From Isoetes taiwanensis (Eukaryota; Streptophyta; Lycopodiopsida; Isoetales; Isoetaceae): a stretch of DNA of 64,000 nt. Below are positions 11,123 to 22,450 of the stretch, in pieces. Where the stretch lies: positions 1,348,899 to 1,412,898 of the forward strand of contig JAJEKV010000115.1 in the NCBI GenBank assembly GCA_021234155.1, in the 5' to 3' direction. How positions within the stretch are numbered: the stretch's first letter is position 1; every line of letters starts with the position of its first letter. The notes beneath the pieces were generated by a model. The model worked only from the letters and a program-made list of their open reading frames with translations, was not told the origin of the DNA and did not search any database. A program made the translations under genes and the position numbers.

Positions 11123-11929
11123 CCTAGAAGGAGACTAGAACATGGGCTCATATGGTTTTGTTATGATACTATTCCCTATAGTTCTTACATGTGGTATATA
11201 ACCTAGTGCATCATGCTAATGATTGGGTGTGGTGGTACCTAACATACTTCTCATCGGGTGTAGCCACACTCCATGGAGACGCAAGATTTGGTATCATGAA
11301 TATAGGATCCCTCCACAATAGGGTTTGGGTCCCTAGAGATTGTTTGATGACATCATACATATGGTTTATCAATATTTATTTTTTAGATGCAACTTCTTTA
11401 TAGACATTCAATATATATGCCTACATTGCATATCACACACTCGACACATTCGAGAGGATTTGCGCCATTCCTATTGGGGAGATCATTGTTCGAGCATTAA
11501 ACAAATCTTTAACTATGCTTGACGAAAGGCAATATTGGGCACACATGGTCCATAAACAATTGTTGTCCAGAACCTTTACTTGAGAATGCAAACTAGAAAG
11601 GCCAAGGTGACTTGCTGTGGTCCATCCATCCATGTAATTGATAGTTGAGAGAATATCTAGAGTAAGATTTTGAAAAAACGTTATCTAGGTCTGGGTTTAA
11701 AAAAAGGAAAAGAAAAAAAATCTCGGGCAACAAAATAGAGAATAGTCAGATACAGCTGGTGTCCGCCAAATCTAAAGGACAAAAACAGAGATGAATAAGG
11801 GATCAGCTGCGATTCTCCAAATGTAGAAGGCGGACATTTTAGCAGATAAAATGGGAAGCCAAAAAAAGAACAAAAGCGCAGCAACTTTGTGTCGGGAAGA
11901 AAGCAAATCTGGCAAGGTAACATTTCAGA

Positions 11930-12096
11930 AAAAATGTGTGGTTTTCAGCTTAGTTGAGGTTCAATCGGATAGGACCATTAAGGGACAGCCTCTAGGTCGT
12001 GCTGTATTAGATCTTGCAGATCTACGAGAGAATTACACTGCAAAAATAGCTCTGTTTTATCCTGTTATTGAAAAAGGGGTCGTGACAGATTTTTAA
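11930..12096 (+). pseudogene. Exon-like fragment of an NT-C2 (EEIG1/EHBP1 N-terminal) domain protein
   Basis: After an acceptor-like TTTCAG the plus strand reads KKCVVFSLVEVQ, then DRTIKGQPLGRAVLDLADL and FYPVIEKG, then a stop at 12094. The pattern F.L.E...D...KGQ.LG.A..DLADY is the core of the NT-type C2 domain found in plant proteins that link membranes to the cytoskeleton and position organelles. Only one exon's worth is visible and no donor site follows, so I read it as an isolated or truncated exon. Recognition is from memory of the family pattern, not a search. The upstream in-frame codons back to 11851 look like intron. Confidence 0.45.
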
Positions 12097-12368
12097 CAGG
12101 GAAAAATGTAACTATTTTCAAATATAACATGCAAACAATATAGATAGCCTCATGCAATCATAAGAGAAAACGGATTAACGGAATGCATCTTTGACCCATT
12201 TGCGCAAAAAAAATGATCGATTATAAAGCTTTTTTTTTGAACTGTGGAACACACCAACAGAGCATTTCTAGAAAAGGGACTGATCGAATCAAAGAATTTT
12301 GGAAGAATTAGGCGATCCAGTTCTGAATCTGCGATGCAAAAGAATGAAAAACGGATTAAAGATCATAC

Positions 12369-12440
12369 CTTTTTAAGCAGGGCAATACGCTGGATCTGAT
12401 TTTCCATAGACAGTTCCTGTTTCTGGAGCATTCTAAGCAT
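12369..12440 (-). other. Possible small exon with coiled-coil character
   Basis: On the minus strand an ATG at 12440 opens 24 codons (MLRMLQKQELS, then MENQIQRIALLKK) ending at AAG|GTATGA, a usable splice donor. The heptad-like L/I spacing and Gln/Lys content suggest a short coiled coil. Further minus-strand open frames lie upstream to 12814. I do not recognise a gene and this may be chance. Confidence 0.2.
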
Positions 12441-14869
12441 GAATTGCAAATGGGTTTGGGTAAATTATTGACAGTGTTGATCCAGATAGCCCTGGGGCAA
12501 ATTTTCGGAGCAGCCCACATCGGAAAGGGCAGGCGATCATTTCCATTGGGCAATTTGAAGAGCGTCTTTGCTTGATCTGCTTGGATAACAGCATCTGAGG
12601 CCAGGCTGCGGCTCTTGTTGATGGGAAGGGAAAAAATAAGATGCCAGAGCCACGAAATAGCATACGCAGTTCTAAATAGCAATAACATGCATCGGCATTG
12701 TCTCAACCCGATACAATCAAAGGGCCGGTAGAAAGAACTAAATCCTAAATTTTTGCTGCTTTTAAACTGCAATAACAACCAAGAAACAGAGTCTGCCGCA
12801 CAAAATTGCCCCAATTCCCTTGATTCTCAGCCCAATAACCTAACACAGCATCTGGGACACAAAATCCATTAATCCGCCACGATCCTTTACCCATTCCGAC
12901 CAAATTCGGCTGCCCAAAAGCTCAAATGGCGACCGATTGCTTGGAGAGCAAGAAAGGGGGAAGATCACGTGTCGACCATGCAATATTTCTTTTTTTAAGA
13001 TTTTAGAAATGAAGGAAAAAATATACGTGTCCAGCGCCGGGTTGCTCTCAGCCCAGAAATATTAGACTTGAATTTTTATGAGAACAAATTACACTGCTTT
13101 ATATAGGTAGTGATAGGATGTGGTAATATCAAGCATAGGAAGCCTTTCATGTTTGTAAATAATTTGCAATAAGTGGAAAAGGGTCATAGCGAGAGTTGCC
13201 TAACATCTAGCTCTAGAATGACTAGCATGAAAGAAGATCATGTAAATAAATATTCACCATGCAATAAAGTAAAAAATCGATCTCTAATCAACTTTTTGTA
13301 CAATGCAATTAGCACCTTAAAGACGTAGTCAAGTTCTTTGTGAAAAATTGGCATATGTGTAAGCACTTTCATTATAGTTTATCAAAGACATGTATCATGA
13401 GAGACATCAACAAAATACACATCATCCACAGCCATAACCCTTTCCTAAACAAATATGCAACAAAATTCCTTTGTGGAATTGACTAAAACATCCCAACATT
13501 TACATTCCTCACATAGCTTCAAGTGATATGAACTGCTCTAAGGAATTGAGATCCTTTTAGAGGCAAAGAAATATGAAAACTTTGAATAAATCAGTATGCA
13601 CAGAAACCTTGCATTAGGTACGGTTCATAGAATGTAATTCAGAGTGCCTCAAACCTTCAGCAGCTTCCACATCAATAGCATAAAGTATGCGCAGGAAGCT
13701 TGCATTAGGTAAAATTCATAGAATGCAATTTAAAGTGCTTCAAATCTTCAATAGCTTTTATGTTAATAGCATTTGAAATAATTAATCTTGCTTGTATATT
13801 AAATTTTCCATGACCCAGACACAATATCATAGCTTCTATGGCTAACTCGGATCTAAATATCAAGTGCAAGTCAGCTTCCTGTGCTTCACTCTGATCTAAA
13901 TTGCATTGACAAACACCTGGCCAAAAATACCTGAAAAGTACATGTGCTGCACCACATGACATATTTGTAAATTTTTCTGAAACTTGAAGCCAGCATATCT
14001 CTAACCCAACAAACTATCTCAATTCCTTATTAAGAATTAATATAAGAACCATAACAAGATTAAAACAAAACTAATATGAACAAATGAAAAGTCAACTCAT
14101 GAAATAGTAGATCAAGGATAAGAAAAGATCCAAAATAATGCTCTAAGCCGTTTTTCACATATATATTCCATATAAAAGGGGTGCGTGTGCGGGAAGGGGG
14201 TTTTTTGGGTCTCAAAACATACATATACCTATGAGACCATTTACGTTTTGAGCTTGGATATGGCGTATAGTTACGAAAGGGGGACCCTGGCATCTTAACA
14301 AAAGTAATGTTACAATGAAGCATTTATTTGTAAGTTAATCTATCTATGCTTACTATAAATCCCAAATAAAATTTGCATAAACCTTTGTTCTTAAGGGCAA
14401 AATCAAGTTCAGCTTGTCAATATTGTTAATATGACTTCAACTCTTATTTCTACTAATGTTCTCTTATTTTGCAATGAGGTAAATATAAGTTAGAGGGTAC
14501 AATAGATGAATAAACTACTCAATGTAAGTTATAGTTAAGGGTAGGGTAAGTTAGGATCAAACTGGGTATAGAAGTAAGGAATAGGGTATTCGAAATTTTG
14601 AGAGCACGTAGACAAACAAAGGGGTTTCCATGGATGGCAAGTTATATACAAAGGGATTTCTCCAGACCCAAGGAACGCACATGACCATTATATTGCTATC
14701 TACAAATCTTCTGGAATTTCAAACATTAAGGATAAATGCTATATAGAACATCTACCAACATGCAACTCATATGATTTGTTATGTGTTTCCTTGTAAATAA
14801 ATAAAGAAGAATTACTGCAATGGCATTTAGGAAAGTAAAGAGATTAATAATGGAATTACCTCAATGAAA
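12441..14869. other. Spacer DNA, no gene seen
   Basis: AT-rich. A diverged copy of the 10480-10545 block sits at 13115-13180. Phrases near 13600-13640 and 13690-13745 repeat each other (CTTGCATTAGGTA...TTCATAGAATG...AATT...AGTGC...TCAAA), a short tandem duplication. Nothing else stands out. Confidence 0.4.
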
Positions 14870-14911
14870 TGGCATGGAAGAATACCCATCCCAGCTATTT
14901 CTGCTCCACAG

Positions 14912-15025
14912 GAGGCAAATTTGAAGTCTTGCTTTGCATCCAAATGTTCGCCTTTGGCATATGTTGCAACATCTCTTATGAGCTATAGCTATGATCGAGA
15001 AATTTCTCCTTCTCCAAGCAGATAA
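14912..15025 (+). pseudogene. Duplicated C-terminal tail of the receptor kinase
   Basis: Reads EANLKSCFASKC, then SPLAYVATSLMSYSYDR and EISPSPSR, then TAA at 15023-15025. It matches the end of the kinase pseudogene at 8250-8370. No kinase domain precedes it: the duplication breakpoint falls just upstream, near 14870. It therefore marks where the duplicated segment begins. Confidence 0.8.
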
Positions 15026-17121
15026 ATATTCTCTTCTTCTTTGTATCAATTATATAAAGCTTGTAATACAGGTTGGGTAAAGTGTTGACTTTCAATATTA
15101 TGGTGTTCACTTACTTCCACAATTTCAAATAAAATGGTTGCAGAACCATCTTCAAAATAATTATCCCTTTGAAATAATGTTAATCAAATGGCCAAAATAA
15201 GCTGCTTATAAATGATAATATTATGGAAACAAACAGGGCTCATTCGGACCATTGTTGAGTAAATTCCGAGGTAGAGAAGGTTTTTTCCAGTTGAAACTAG
15301 GAATTTCTAATTCAAATAGCGGATTGCAAAAAGTTTTGATAAATCTTTATTCATATCTGTATAAGGGTACAAACCTGTGATTGAGAACTCGAAATATCTG
15401 GCTATTTAATGAAATATTAAGAAATTTTCCGATAGGGTTTAAAAAGTTTACCCAACATTGATTCAGACCAGTTCAGTTTCCATTGGCAATCACAAAAATC
15501 GGCTGTGATATAATTAGTTGACTTAACAATGTTGTTGAGGAAGTGAGCAAAAAATATGTAGAAATCTCAAGGCCCGTAAAAAAGGCTTTGGATAATTTTT
15601 TTTACCATTAGAGAAAGTAAAAAAGGATAAAAGAAGTGAAAGATGATGCCATCCTAACTCCCAAATACAAATGCATTTGACGTATCTTTCATCTCGATAT
15701 TGTGTATTGTTCTGTTGGCGTTAAATGTAAGGCACTCCGAGCAGTAAGATCAACCTTGTTGATGCAATGGCATTTACCAGCAATCCAAATACTTCAATGC
15801 TCCTAACCAAGGTAAAATGATGTTAAATGCCTCAACAAAAAATTGAATGATCTATACTAGGTCTAGTTTTGGATGCAATCCAATGCAATGGACGTTGCAT
15901 GTTGCATGATATGGGCATTGCATGTTTTTTTCATCCGCTTTTTTCGTCTGGGCCTTTTGTGTAGTGGTAAACACATTAATCCTAGAACGAAGACAAAATC
16001 AAAATATCCTAAATCTGGAAAAACCAAGACAAAATCAAAATATATGGAATTTAAAGTTGGAAGATCCAAAATTTGACAAAATCAAGATATCGAAAATTTG
16101 GTGTTTCTTATATGCGAATCTTGGAAGAACCAAGACATAATCAAAATATGCGATATACGGAGTATCAAGACATAATCAAAATATCGTGAAATGGATGCTA
16201 CCAATGTGGCATTGCCTAAAAAATGTTGCTTCTATATGAGGCTAAGTGTGGGGTTGTGTAGAAATCAAGATATAATCAAAGTGGGGCTAAGTGTGGGGTT
16301 GTGTAGAAATGTTGAAGAACCAAGACATAATCAAAGTGGGGCTAAGTGTGGGGTTGTGTGGAAATTTTGAAGAACCAAGACATAATCAAAATTTAGCTTG
16401 GACAGAAGGTTATGTCAAAATTTGTGCCCACCAAATGGTCCAGTTAACAGCAAAATGGCCCGATAAATACTTTGCAGTACTCAGAACTGGGCAAATGATG
16501 CCTCATTGGGTTCCTTGAGAATTGCCCTCCTTAACAGACTCAAAAATCGCTTGGTGCCCTAAATGGAAAACTAGATGCTTTTAAAGTATTCTCCTTTTCT
16601 GCCCCCTGATGCCCCAGTAAGGTGTTCTATATGTGATTCTGGGCAAAAATGCAGTTCAAATGGCACGTGTAAGTAGTGAAAAGAAAGGTCTTGATGAGCA
16701 CTTTTTAATGATGTTTGTCCGGTAGACATAAACCTTTCCTATTTTTTTAGTAAAGGTGAAAATAACAAAACTAAAGACATTGGCCGGTAAAATCATCGTA
16801 GGGCACCAAGGGCCAAAGGTGGGCACCCCCCTAATGAAAGTGTGGCTAAGGTGTGTGACTCATTTGTTACTTCAAAATAGTATTCTATTCTTGATTCCAA
16901 GGAATAACACACCTGCCCAAACAGGAGCTTCTTTCATTCGGAAAATTTCAAAGCGAAAATTTCTTCTTCCAAAACCACGTCGAGTCTTGATTCCAAGGAA
17001 TAACTTACACTTGCTGGAGCCTGTAGACTAGTTAGGTGTTATCCTAAGGTGTGTGTCACCAAATCACTATAAAATTTCTAGTTCATTTGTAAACTTTTTG
17101 AGCTCTTTTTAGTGCAACAAT
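15026..17121. other. Right-arm DNA between kinase tail and malectin copy
   Basis: Non-coding. Inverted partner of 5968-8249. Includes the minisatellite at 16235-16395. Two copies of a GATTCCAAGGAATAAC phrase sit near 16890 and 16990. Confidence 0.5.
16235..16395. repeat. Minisatellite (right arm copy)
   Basis: Three near-identical runs of GGGGCTAAGTGTGGGGTTGT, each followed by GTAGAAAT or GTGGAAAT and, in two of them, GAAGAACCAAGACATAATCAAA. Unit length varies from about 43 to 57 bp. Confidence 0.85.
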
Positions 17122-19075
17122 ATGGCCATTACGCCATACACGCTGCTGATATCCCTCATCTTCTCTCTCACAGTTTCGGCCCAGCAAGGCAAGTGCCACC
17201 ATAAGTATTAAGTCTTACAATATGGAAGTTGGGTCATCACGGTGCATTTCGTGCCGCCATGCGTCTTCGCCAATAACGCTGAATGGAAGTTGGGGCATCC
17301 ATTCCCCGCCAAAGGTACATCCGTATCAAGTTAGCGTGTAAACAAAATGTGGAAAATTTTAGGGTTAGGTTACCTCACCAGACGAAGCCCTGCTTGAAGC
17401 TTGCCGGATCTACTGCAGAGCTCCATCTGATGCTTGAAGCTTGCGAATCCCCGCCGAACTCGCTTGAAACTTGCCGGAATCCCGCCTCGAATCGCTTGAA
17501 ACTTGGCCGGATCTTGCCGGATCCATCGCCTCCGAACATGATTTGTTTGTTGAAGGACAATTTGCTATTGAAGAACATGATTTGATGCGTCAAGAACACG
17601 ATTTGTTCAAGAACAAGATTTGATCTTTCAAAAACATGATTTGATGCAAGAACACGAGCTTGCTGAAAAAAAATCTGATTCCCCAACTTCCATATTGTAG
17701 GGGAAGCTCCGGCTCCCCTTACATAAAAATCACGGCAGAACCGCCTCATTTTACCGCGGGAGCCCCCGATTTTTCTTTCCCCTATACATACTCTAAGTTA
17801 TCTGCCAGTTCATATGGAATCTAACAAAATGTTTATGCGGGGGTTTCTAAGCATTGATTCCTGTGCACTTCGGGACGTAGACCCTCGCCACGAAATTCGA
17901 TGGTAACGGATGGAACGTATATTGATTCGGATCTAATCTTTGTGGTTTTCGGCACCAACATCTCCCGAGCTCACCACTCTCAAGTATTTCCCACTCTCAA
18001 CACCAACAAGCTCTACGTCACCGCCAGCTTGGGAAAAACCTCAAGTATTTCTTCCGGCATCCTTTTACTATGGGAATTACGATGGGCGAACGGGTGGCCA
18101 ACTTTTAATCTCACTTTTCGATGGCGCTTGGAGGGCGTGGGTCGATGAATTGTTTAAAAACCTGGTACTGCCGCTAATGATACCGCCTATGTGAGTCTTG
18201 TTTTCCCATCAAACCAGAAAGCCCTGCTAGTCTTTGCCTCAAGAGTGCTTGATGTAGTCACAAATGTTCCTTTTATTTCCGCACTCACGCTAAGAACCCT
18301 TCCTACTGAATTCTACACTCAAGTTGCAGGAGACGTTTTCTTGCACGTGGCAAATAGGCTTAGCCTTGGTGCAAGTTCCAAGGGCTGGCTTGGGTAATCT
18401 TTCTTAATTCTTTTGTAATTTTTTCAGTTACAAGTAGTGTATATAGAATTCATAACGCTTTTTTCTCTTCTTAGTATCATTAGGTGGATTTATGCAGATA
18501 CCCTGACGATCAGTATGACAGAAAATGGCAATTGGATGCCAGACATCTACCCAATGCTATTGCTAGAACAACTAATCTTACCATAACAACCACTGACATG
18601 CCCAACGAACCACCTCCAAAGGTGATGATGATAAAACCTTTGAAGCGCCAATGTTTCACCTTTAAATTATACTCTTAATTTGGGGAACACTTTCATCTAA
18701 GTTGGCTATTTATCTCTACTTCATGGAGTTGAGCACTCATGTTGCCCACAGAGATGTGCGAATGTTTACTTTATATATTCAACTCAATGGTCAGGTACAA
18801 TCCAATCGTTGTCAATCTCGTATGCAAACGATTGACTCTTGTTTGGACCTACCGACTTTGGTGGGTATGGTCAAGTTCTATCGCCACTACCTTGACCATT
18901 TCCATGGTTCCAACAAAGAACTCTACTTTGCCTCCAATTTTCAACGCAGTAGAAACATTCAAGTTTGATGAGCCAACTCCACCAACGCCAAATCCAACTC
19001 CAAGTTCACCTCAACCACCACCAAGTCCATCTCAACCACCACCTGCACATCCCGACGTACGACCAAACAATTCAG
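17122..19075 (+). pseudogene. Broken right-arm copy of the malectin-like gene
   Basis: Exon 1 (17122-17188) is identical in protein to the left copy's signal peptide and keeps the GC donor. Exon 2 (about 17842-18393) begins FLSIDS, but the acceptor, TTTATGCAG in the left copy, reads TTTATGCGGG here. The frame soon breaks (a TAA follows ...HEIRW) and shifts several times. Exon 3 (18498-19075) keeps its CAG acceptor and starts YPDDQYDRKW, then breaks after PPPKVMM. It resumes later with KFDEPTPPTP, a proline-rich linker, and a possible donor at 19075|GTACG. Intron 1 is 652 nt, against 61 nt in the left copy, because of an inserted block. Most breaks fall where the left copy has CAG or CTG, so part of the damage may be assembly error rather than mutation. 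Confidence 0.75.
17200..17805. mobile_element. Insertion in intron 1 with inverted ends
   Basis: This block is absent from the left copy. TACAATATGGAAGTTGGG at 17216-17233 returns as its exact 18-bp reverse complement at 17682-17699. Inside, 17390-17520 is a degenerate tandem of GCTTGAAGCTTGCCGGATC-like units and 17540-17660 a tandem of AAGAACA(C/T)GATTTG-like units. The structure fits a non-autonomous inverted-repeat element or a foldback. The TSD is unclear. Confidence 0.5.
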
Positions 19076-19600
19076 GTACGCCTTACTTGCTTTGATGCTT
19101 CTATTTATTTTTCAATTAATTCACATTATCTCATTTAATGCTCTTTGTCTTGTCTAATATAAATTCTAAGGCATGATTAACTTACCTCGTACCTAGAGAT
19201 ATATTGATAGACTTTATAGCCTTCCATCAACCAAATTCACTTCGAGGAACCATGGTCATGTTTGAACCAGCATGAAATAAAAAAAAACTTCGTGTATTTT
19301 TTTCCTCGATGTGGCTTTAACATTATCCTACTCCTACATCTAATTGACCAAGTTGATTAATGCAAAAGCGCTATAGAGGCCAATTAAAGCACTAAAGAAA
19401 AAGACTTCAATGCTCTACCATATTTGACGCATAATATTGTGAAGGTGATACGAGAATGTTTATCAGAAAAGGGGTGACATATTTTAATAGCATTAATTTC
19501 TAACTTCAATTAGTGCGAAATGACTTATGATTAGGACTAATCCTTACTTTTAGAAGGCAAACTTTTTCAAAACGTTATCTGATAACTTACCTATTGAGAC

Positions 19601-21109
19601 GCAAACATGTGAAGGGAGTATAACTGGGGGATGTGCTTATGTAAAGAAGCTATGCCATCTAGAAGTTGGCCAAAGACACATCTCAGCGTATGAATGAAAT
19701 TTGAACTAGGCCAGAAGCAATCATAGGCTGTTAGGATTTGTATGGAAGTGGAACAACCCCACCCCCGACCATAGGTCGTTAGGGATATGTATGGAGGTGG
19801 ACCAACCTTACCTCCATATAGGAGGGTAGGTCGTGCGCAGCCTTGTGAAGCACACAACTTCAATAATTTTGACGATGAGGCAATGGATATGGAGGCAATG
19901 TCTAATCGGGCCAAATGGTATATAAAGCACACGCAAAGGACGCCAATCCAACTTAGATTGCGTATTTCGTTTGCCTATCTCTGCGTTTGGAATTCGTTTC
20001 GGGCCACGAAAAGAAAACAATGGTTAGAGGTAGAAATGGACAAAGATCATATCCTACTGATTTAGCGCTGCTACATCTACTTGCGCCTAAAGCTAAAGTA
20101 AATGTAAGCATCCAATGAATTGAATGATGATTTTTTTTTAAAGGAAAAAAAAAGGAAGGCTGAAGAAGCTATCAAGCTTGGTTGTTAAGCTTGCAAGCAA
20201 CTGCCCTCAATAGCTTGCCATAGATATGGATTTTTGGACCTGCTTGTCATAGCTTGTGGAATAAAGATGTTATTCTCTAGTTATGCAAAGTTAGAACTTA
20301 GGCTTTCAGTAGTTGTGATTCAAACCTCTTTGCCAAGAAATCTTCATTGCTCCACCGCAACACCATAGTCAAGCTCGCATTTTTTGTAGTTTGATTGAGC
20401 GATGGATAGGGCTTACTTGGCGAGGAAGGAATTCTACTGATTGCTTGCAAGACAAAAAAATGGCGAGTTTAGGACTTTCGCAAAATCATCTTAAAAAATC
20501 AATCTAGAATTTGGTGATTTTGTGAATTTAAGTAGATAGGTTGCCCTAGATTTCTATCTAATCGATTATCTTCACAAAATTGTTCTATAATATTAATCTA
20601 GAGATTCCATATTCCATTGCTGCAAAAAGGAGCACCAACAAATTATAAAGGCTACTATTAATTTTGCTAATTTGCCTTATAGCATGAGAATTTGGACAAT
20701 GATTTATACTAAAGTATTTTTACCAAGAAATCTATGCAAGCATTAGTGAGCCATGCGATCGTAAGGATCATGTGACATAAGAGAACACCAAATATGTTGT
20801 TGTTCGTGAGTGTTCATATAGAGTTGGTAATATATATTTCATTGTTACCTTATATGTGGCATAGTATGTGCATTGTAATAGATAATTTATATGAAGAGTC
20901 ATCATAGAACGAACAACCAAAATTTGTGTTTTTGTTTGAATGTATTCCATTGATATATTATATTGTGGATCATGGATACCAATGCACCTCCGATCGTCTA
21001 ATTTAAGAATACTATTGGTAGTAATTTGTAGAACTTTTAAATTATAATTATGTCCTTGCTTAGGGGATTTAGATTTTTGTCCAAAATTCCGAACAAAGCT
21101 TATATATAT
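19601..21109. other. Intergenic, no gene seen
   Basis: A local duplication of GTTAGGATTTGTATGG / GTTAGGGATATGTATGG with AGGTGGACCAACC lies near 19730-19810. No coding is recognised. Confidence 0.4.
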
Positions 21110-21769
21110 ACAAGAAATTTAATCCGTCCCTCTGTTGCATGTTCTTTAGTTTTAGCATGTTCCTACTGCAAGTCCTTGTAAAAGAATATCTTGAGAATGC
21201 TCTAAATTCATAGATTCTCTAAGATTCTACCAAGGTTCTCTTTAGAGGGTTCGTGAGCATTTCTCTCCAATTTTATCTAGATTCCATTAAATTTCCCTAG
21301 ATTCTCCAAGATTCTATGAAGATCCCCTTAGATTCTCTTAGATTCATTTAGATTTTATCGATTGCCCTTAGATTCAAAGAGATCCTATAAAGATTCCCTT
21401 AGATACTCTAAGATTTCATCAACATTTTCTTAGATTCCCTTAGATTTTATGAAGATTCCTTTAGATCCTCCAAGTTTTAAGAGATTCCCTAGGCTTGTAA
21501 ATATTTTCCTAGATTCTCTTACATTTTATAAGATTTTCTTACATTCTATTAGATTCTTCTCGATTCCTTTACATTCCGGAACTTTTTAGAACATTCTAAG
21601 ACTTCTGCCAACATTCTAAGACTTTCAATATATTCTCGAACTTTCGAAGTATTTCCTAGATTTCCTTACATTCCCGTAGATTTCCTACATTCTAGAACAT
21701 TCTAAAACGTATTAGAACAATTTGGAACTTTCGAAGAATTTTCTTAGGTCCCCCTAGATTCTCTTATGC

Positions 21770-21802
21770 TTCTAGAACTTTCTAGAAGATTCTAGAACTT
21801 TC
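21770..21802. promoter_or_regulatory. Heat-shock-element array in A unit copy 1
   Basis: Seven half sites alternate TTC and GAA, each separated by exactly 2 bp: TTC 21770, GAA 21775, TTC 21780, GAA 21785, TTC 21790, GAA 21795, TTC 21800. This is the nTTCnnGAAn pattern bound by heat-shock factor trimers, where three units already make a full element. Function is inferred from the pattern only. Confidence 0.55.
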
Positions 21803-21924
21803 TAGAGCCTTCGCAACATTCTAGAAACCTTCTTGAACTAGCTAGAATGTTATAGTCTATTTTATCTTAACGGAACACTCCCTTAAGTATATGTGAAACA
21901 TAAGTTACTCATAGAATTAATGCT

Positions 21925-21977
21925 TGGTCTAGTGGTTAGAATGGGGGTTGAGGGGTCAATGGCCGTGGTTTGAATCC
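21925..21977 (+). ncRNA. tRNA-like Pol III promoter block, A unit copy 1
   Basis: A box TGGTCTAGTGG (21925-21935) fits TRGYNNARNNG and looks like the D-arm of tRNA-Glu/Asp. The B box reads GGTTTGAATCC (21967-21977), one mismatch from GGTTCGANTCC. No proper anticodon arm or acceptor pairing is seen, so this is a SINE-type head, not a tRNA gene. Confidence 0.65.
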
Positions 21978-22450
21978 CCCACACAACATAAAAGTTTTAA
22001 AAGCCTTTTCCTAAGGGATGAGCATTCAACTTGGGCCGAGGGATCTTGGACCCGATTAAAGGTCGAGATCTCATAACATGAGCCATAGGATCTATTACAT
22101 ATAATTTCCAAAGTCATGTGCACCGTCCGGTCGATCGATCAACTTTGACCGTAGGATCGCGTCTATCACGATTATATATAAACTCCCAAGCCATCCGGGC
22201 CGTAGGGATACGCCCCAAAGCCACGTGAGCCGCTCGGATCTCGAATCGGACGGTCGGATAAAGCGCGACAAACATAAGAACATATGTAGAGACAAGAAAA
22301 TTAATGCGTCTTACTACAAGATTGTTCCAGTTTTAGCATGTTCTTACGATGTAAGGCCCTATAGTGGTCTAGATAACCAACGATTCTACCGAGATTCTCT
22401 TAGATTCTCCTAGATTCTCTTAGAATTTTCTATTTTGATTGAGGTGTTTA

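Larger units (their letters stand above)
9996..11929. other. Spacer DNA with repeats, no gene seen
   Basis: Contains the inverted-repeat element at 10620-11122. A block at 10480-10545 recurs, diverged, in the same orientation at 13115-13180 (shared words TTTGCAATAAGTGG and AGCATAGGAA). The rest shows no recognisable coding. Confidence 0.45.
14870..19600 (+). repeat. Right arm of the large inverted duplication
   Basis: Plus-strand partner of 4060-8400. It starts inside the kinase C-terminal tail and ends in DNA downstream of the malectin gene. Compared with the left arm it has an extra block of about 600 bp in intron 1, and many small lesions concentrated at CAG/CTG sites, which break the malectin frame. 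Confidence 0.9.
21110..22291 (+). repeat. A unit, copy 1 (1.2-kb repeat with tRNA-like block)
   Basis: Starts ACAAGAAATTTAATCC and ends AACATAAGAACATATGTAG, joined head to tail to copy 2. Order within the unit: about 500 bp of AGATTC/TTAGATT phrases spaced roughly 10-11 bp, a zone of TTCTAGAA and GAACATTC words (heat-shock-element array at 21770-21802), a tRNA-like block (A box 21925-21935, B-like box 21967-21977), then a body with GCCGTAGGATC phrases and a CACGTG G-box. It resembles a tRNA-derived SINE fused to an AT-rich 5' module. No coding. Confidence 0.85.

Noticed and set aside
16235-16395. CRISPR-like direct repeats
   Set aside because: Repeat and spacer lengths are irregular, the spacers are themselves repeats, and the context is a plant minisatellite.
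21925-21977. A functional tRNA gene
   Set aside because: A and B boxes are present, but there is no pairing acceptor stem or anticodon arm, and the block is repeated inside a larger unit, so it is a SINE-type head.
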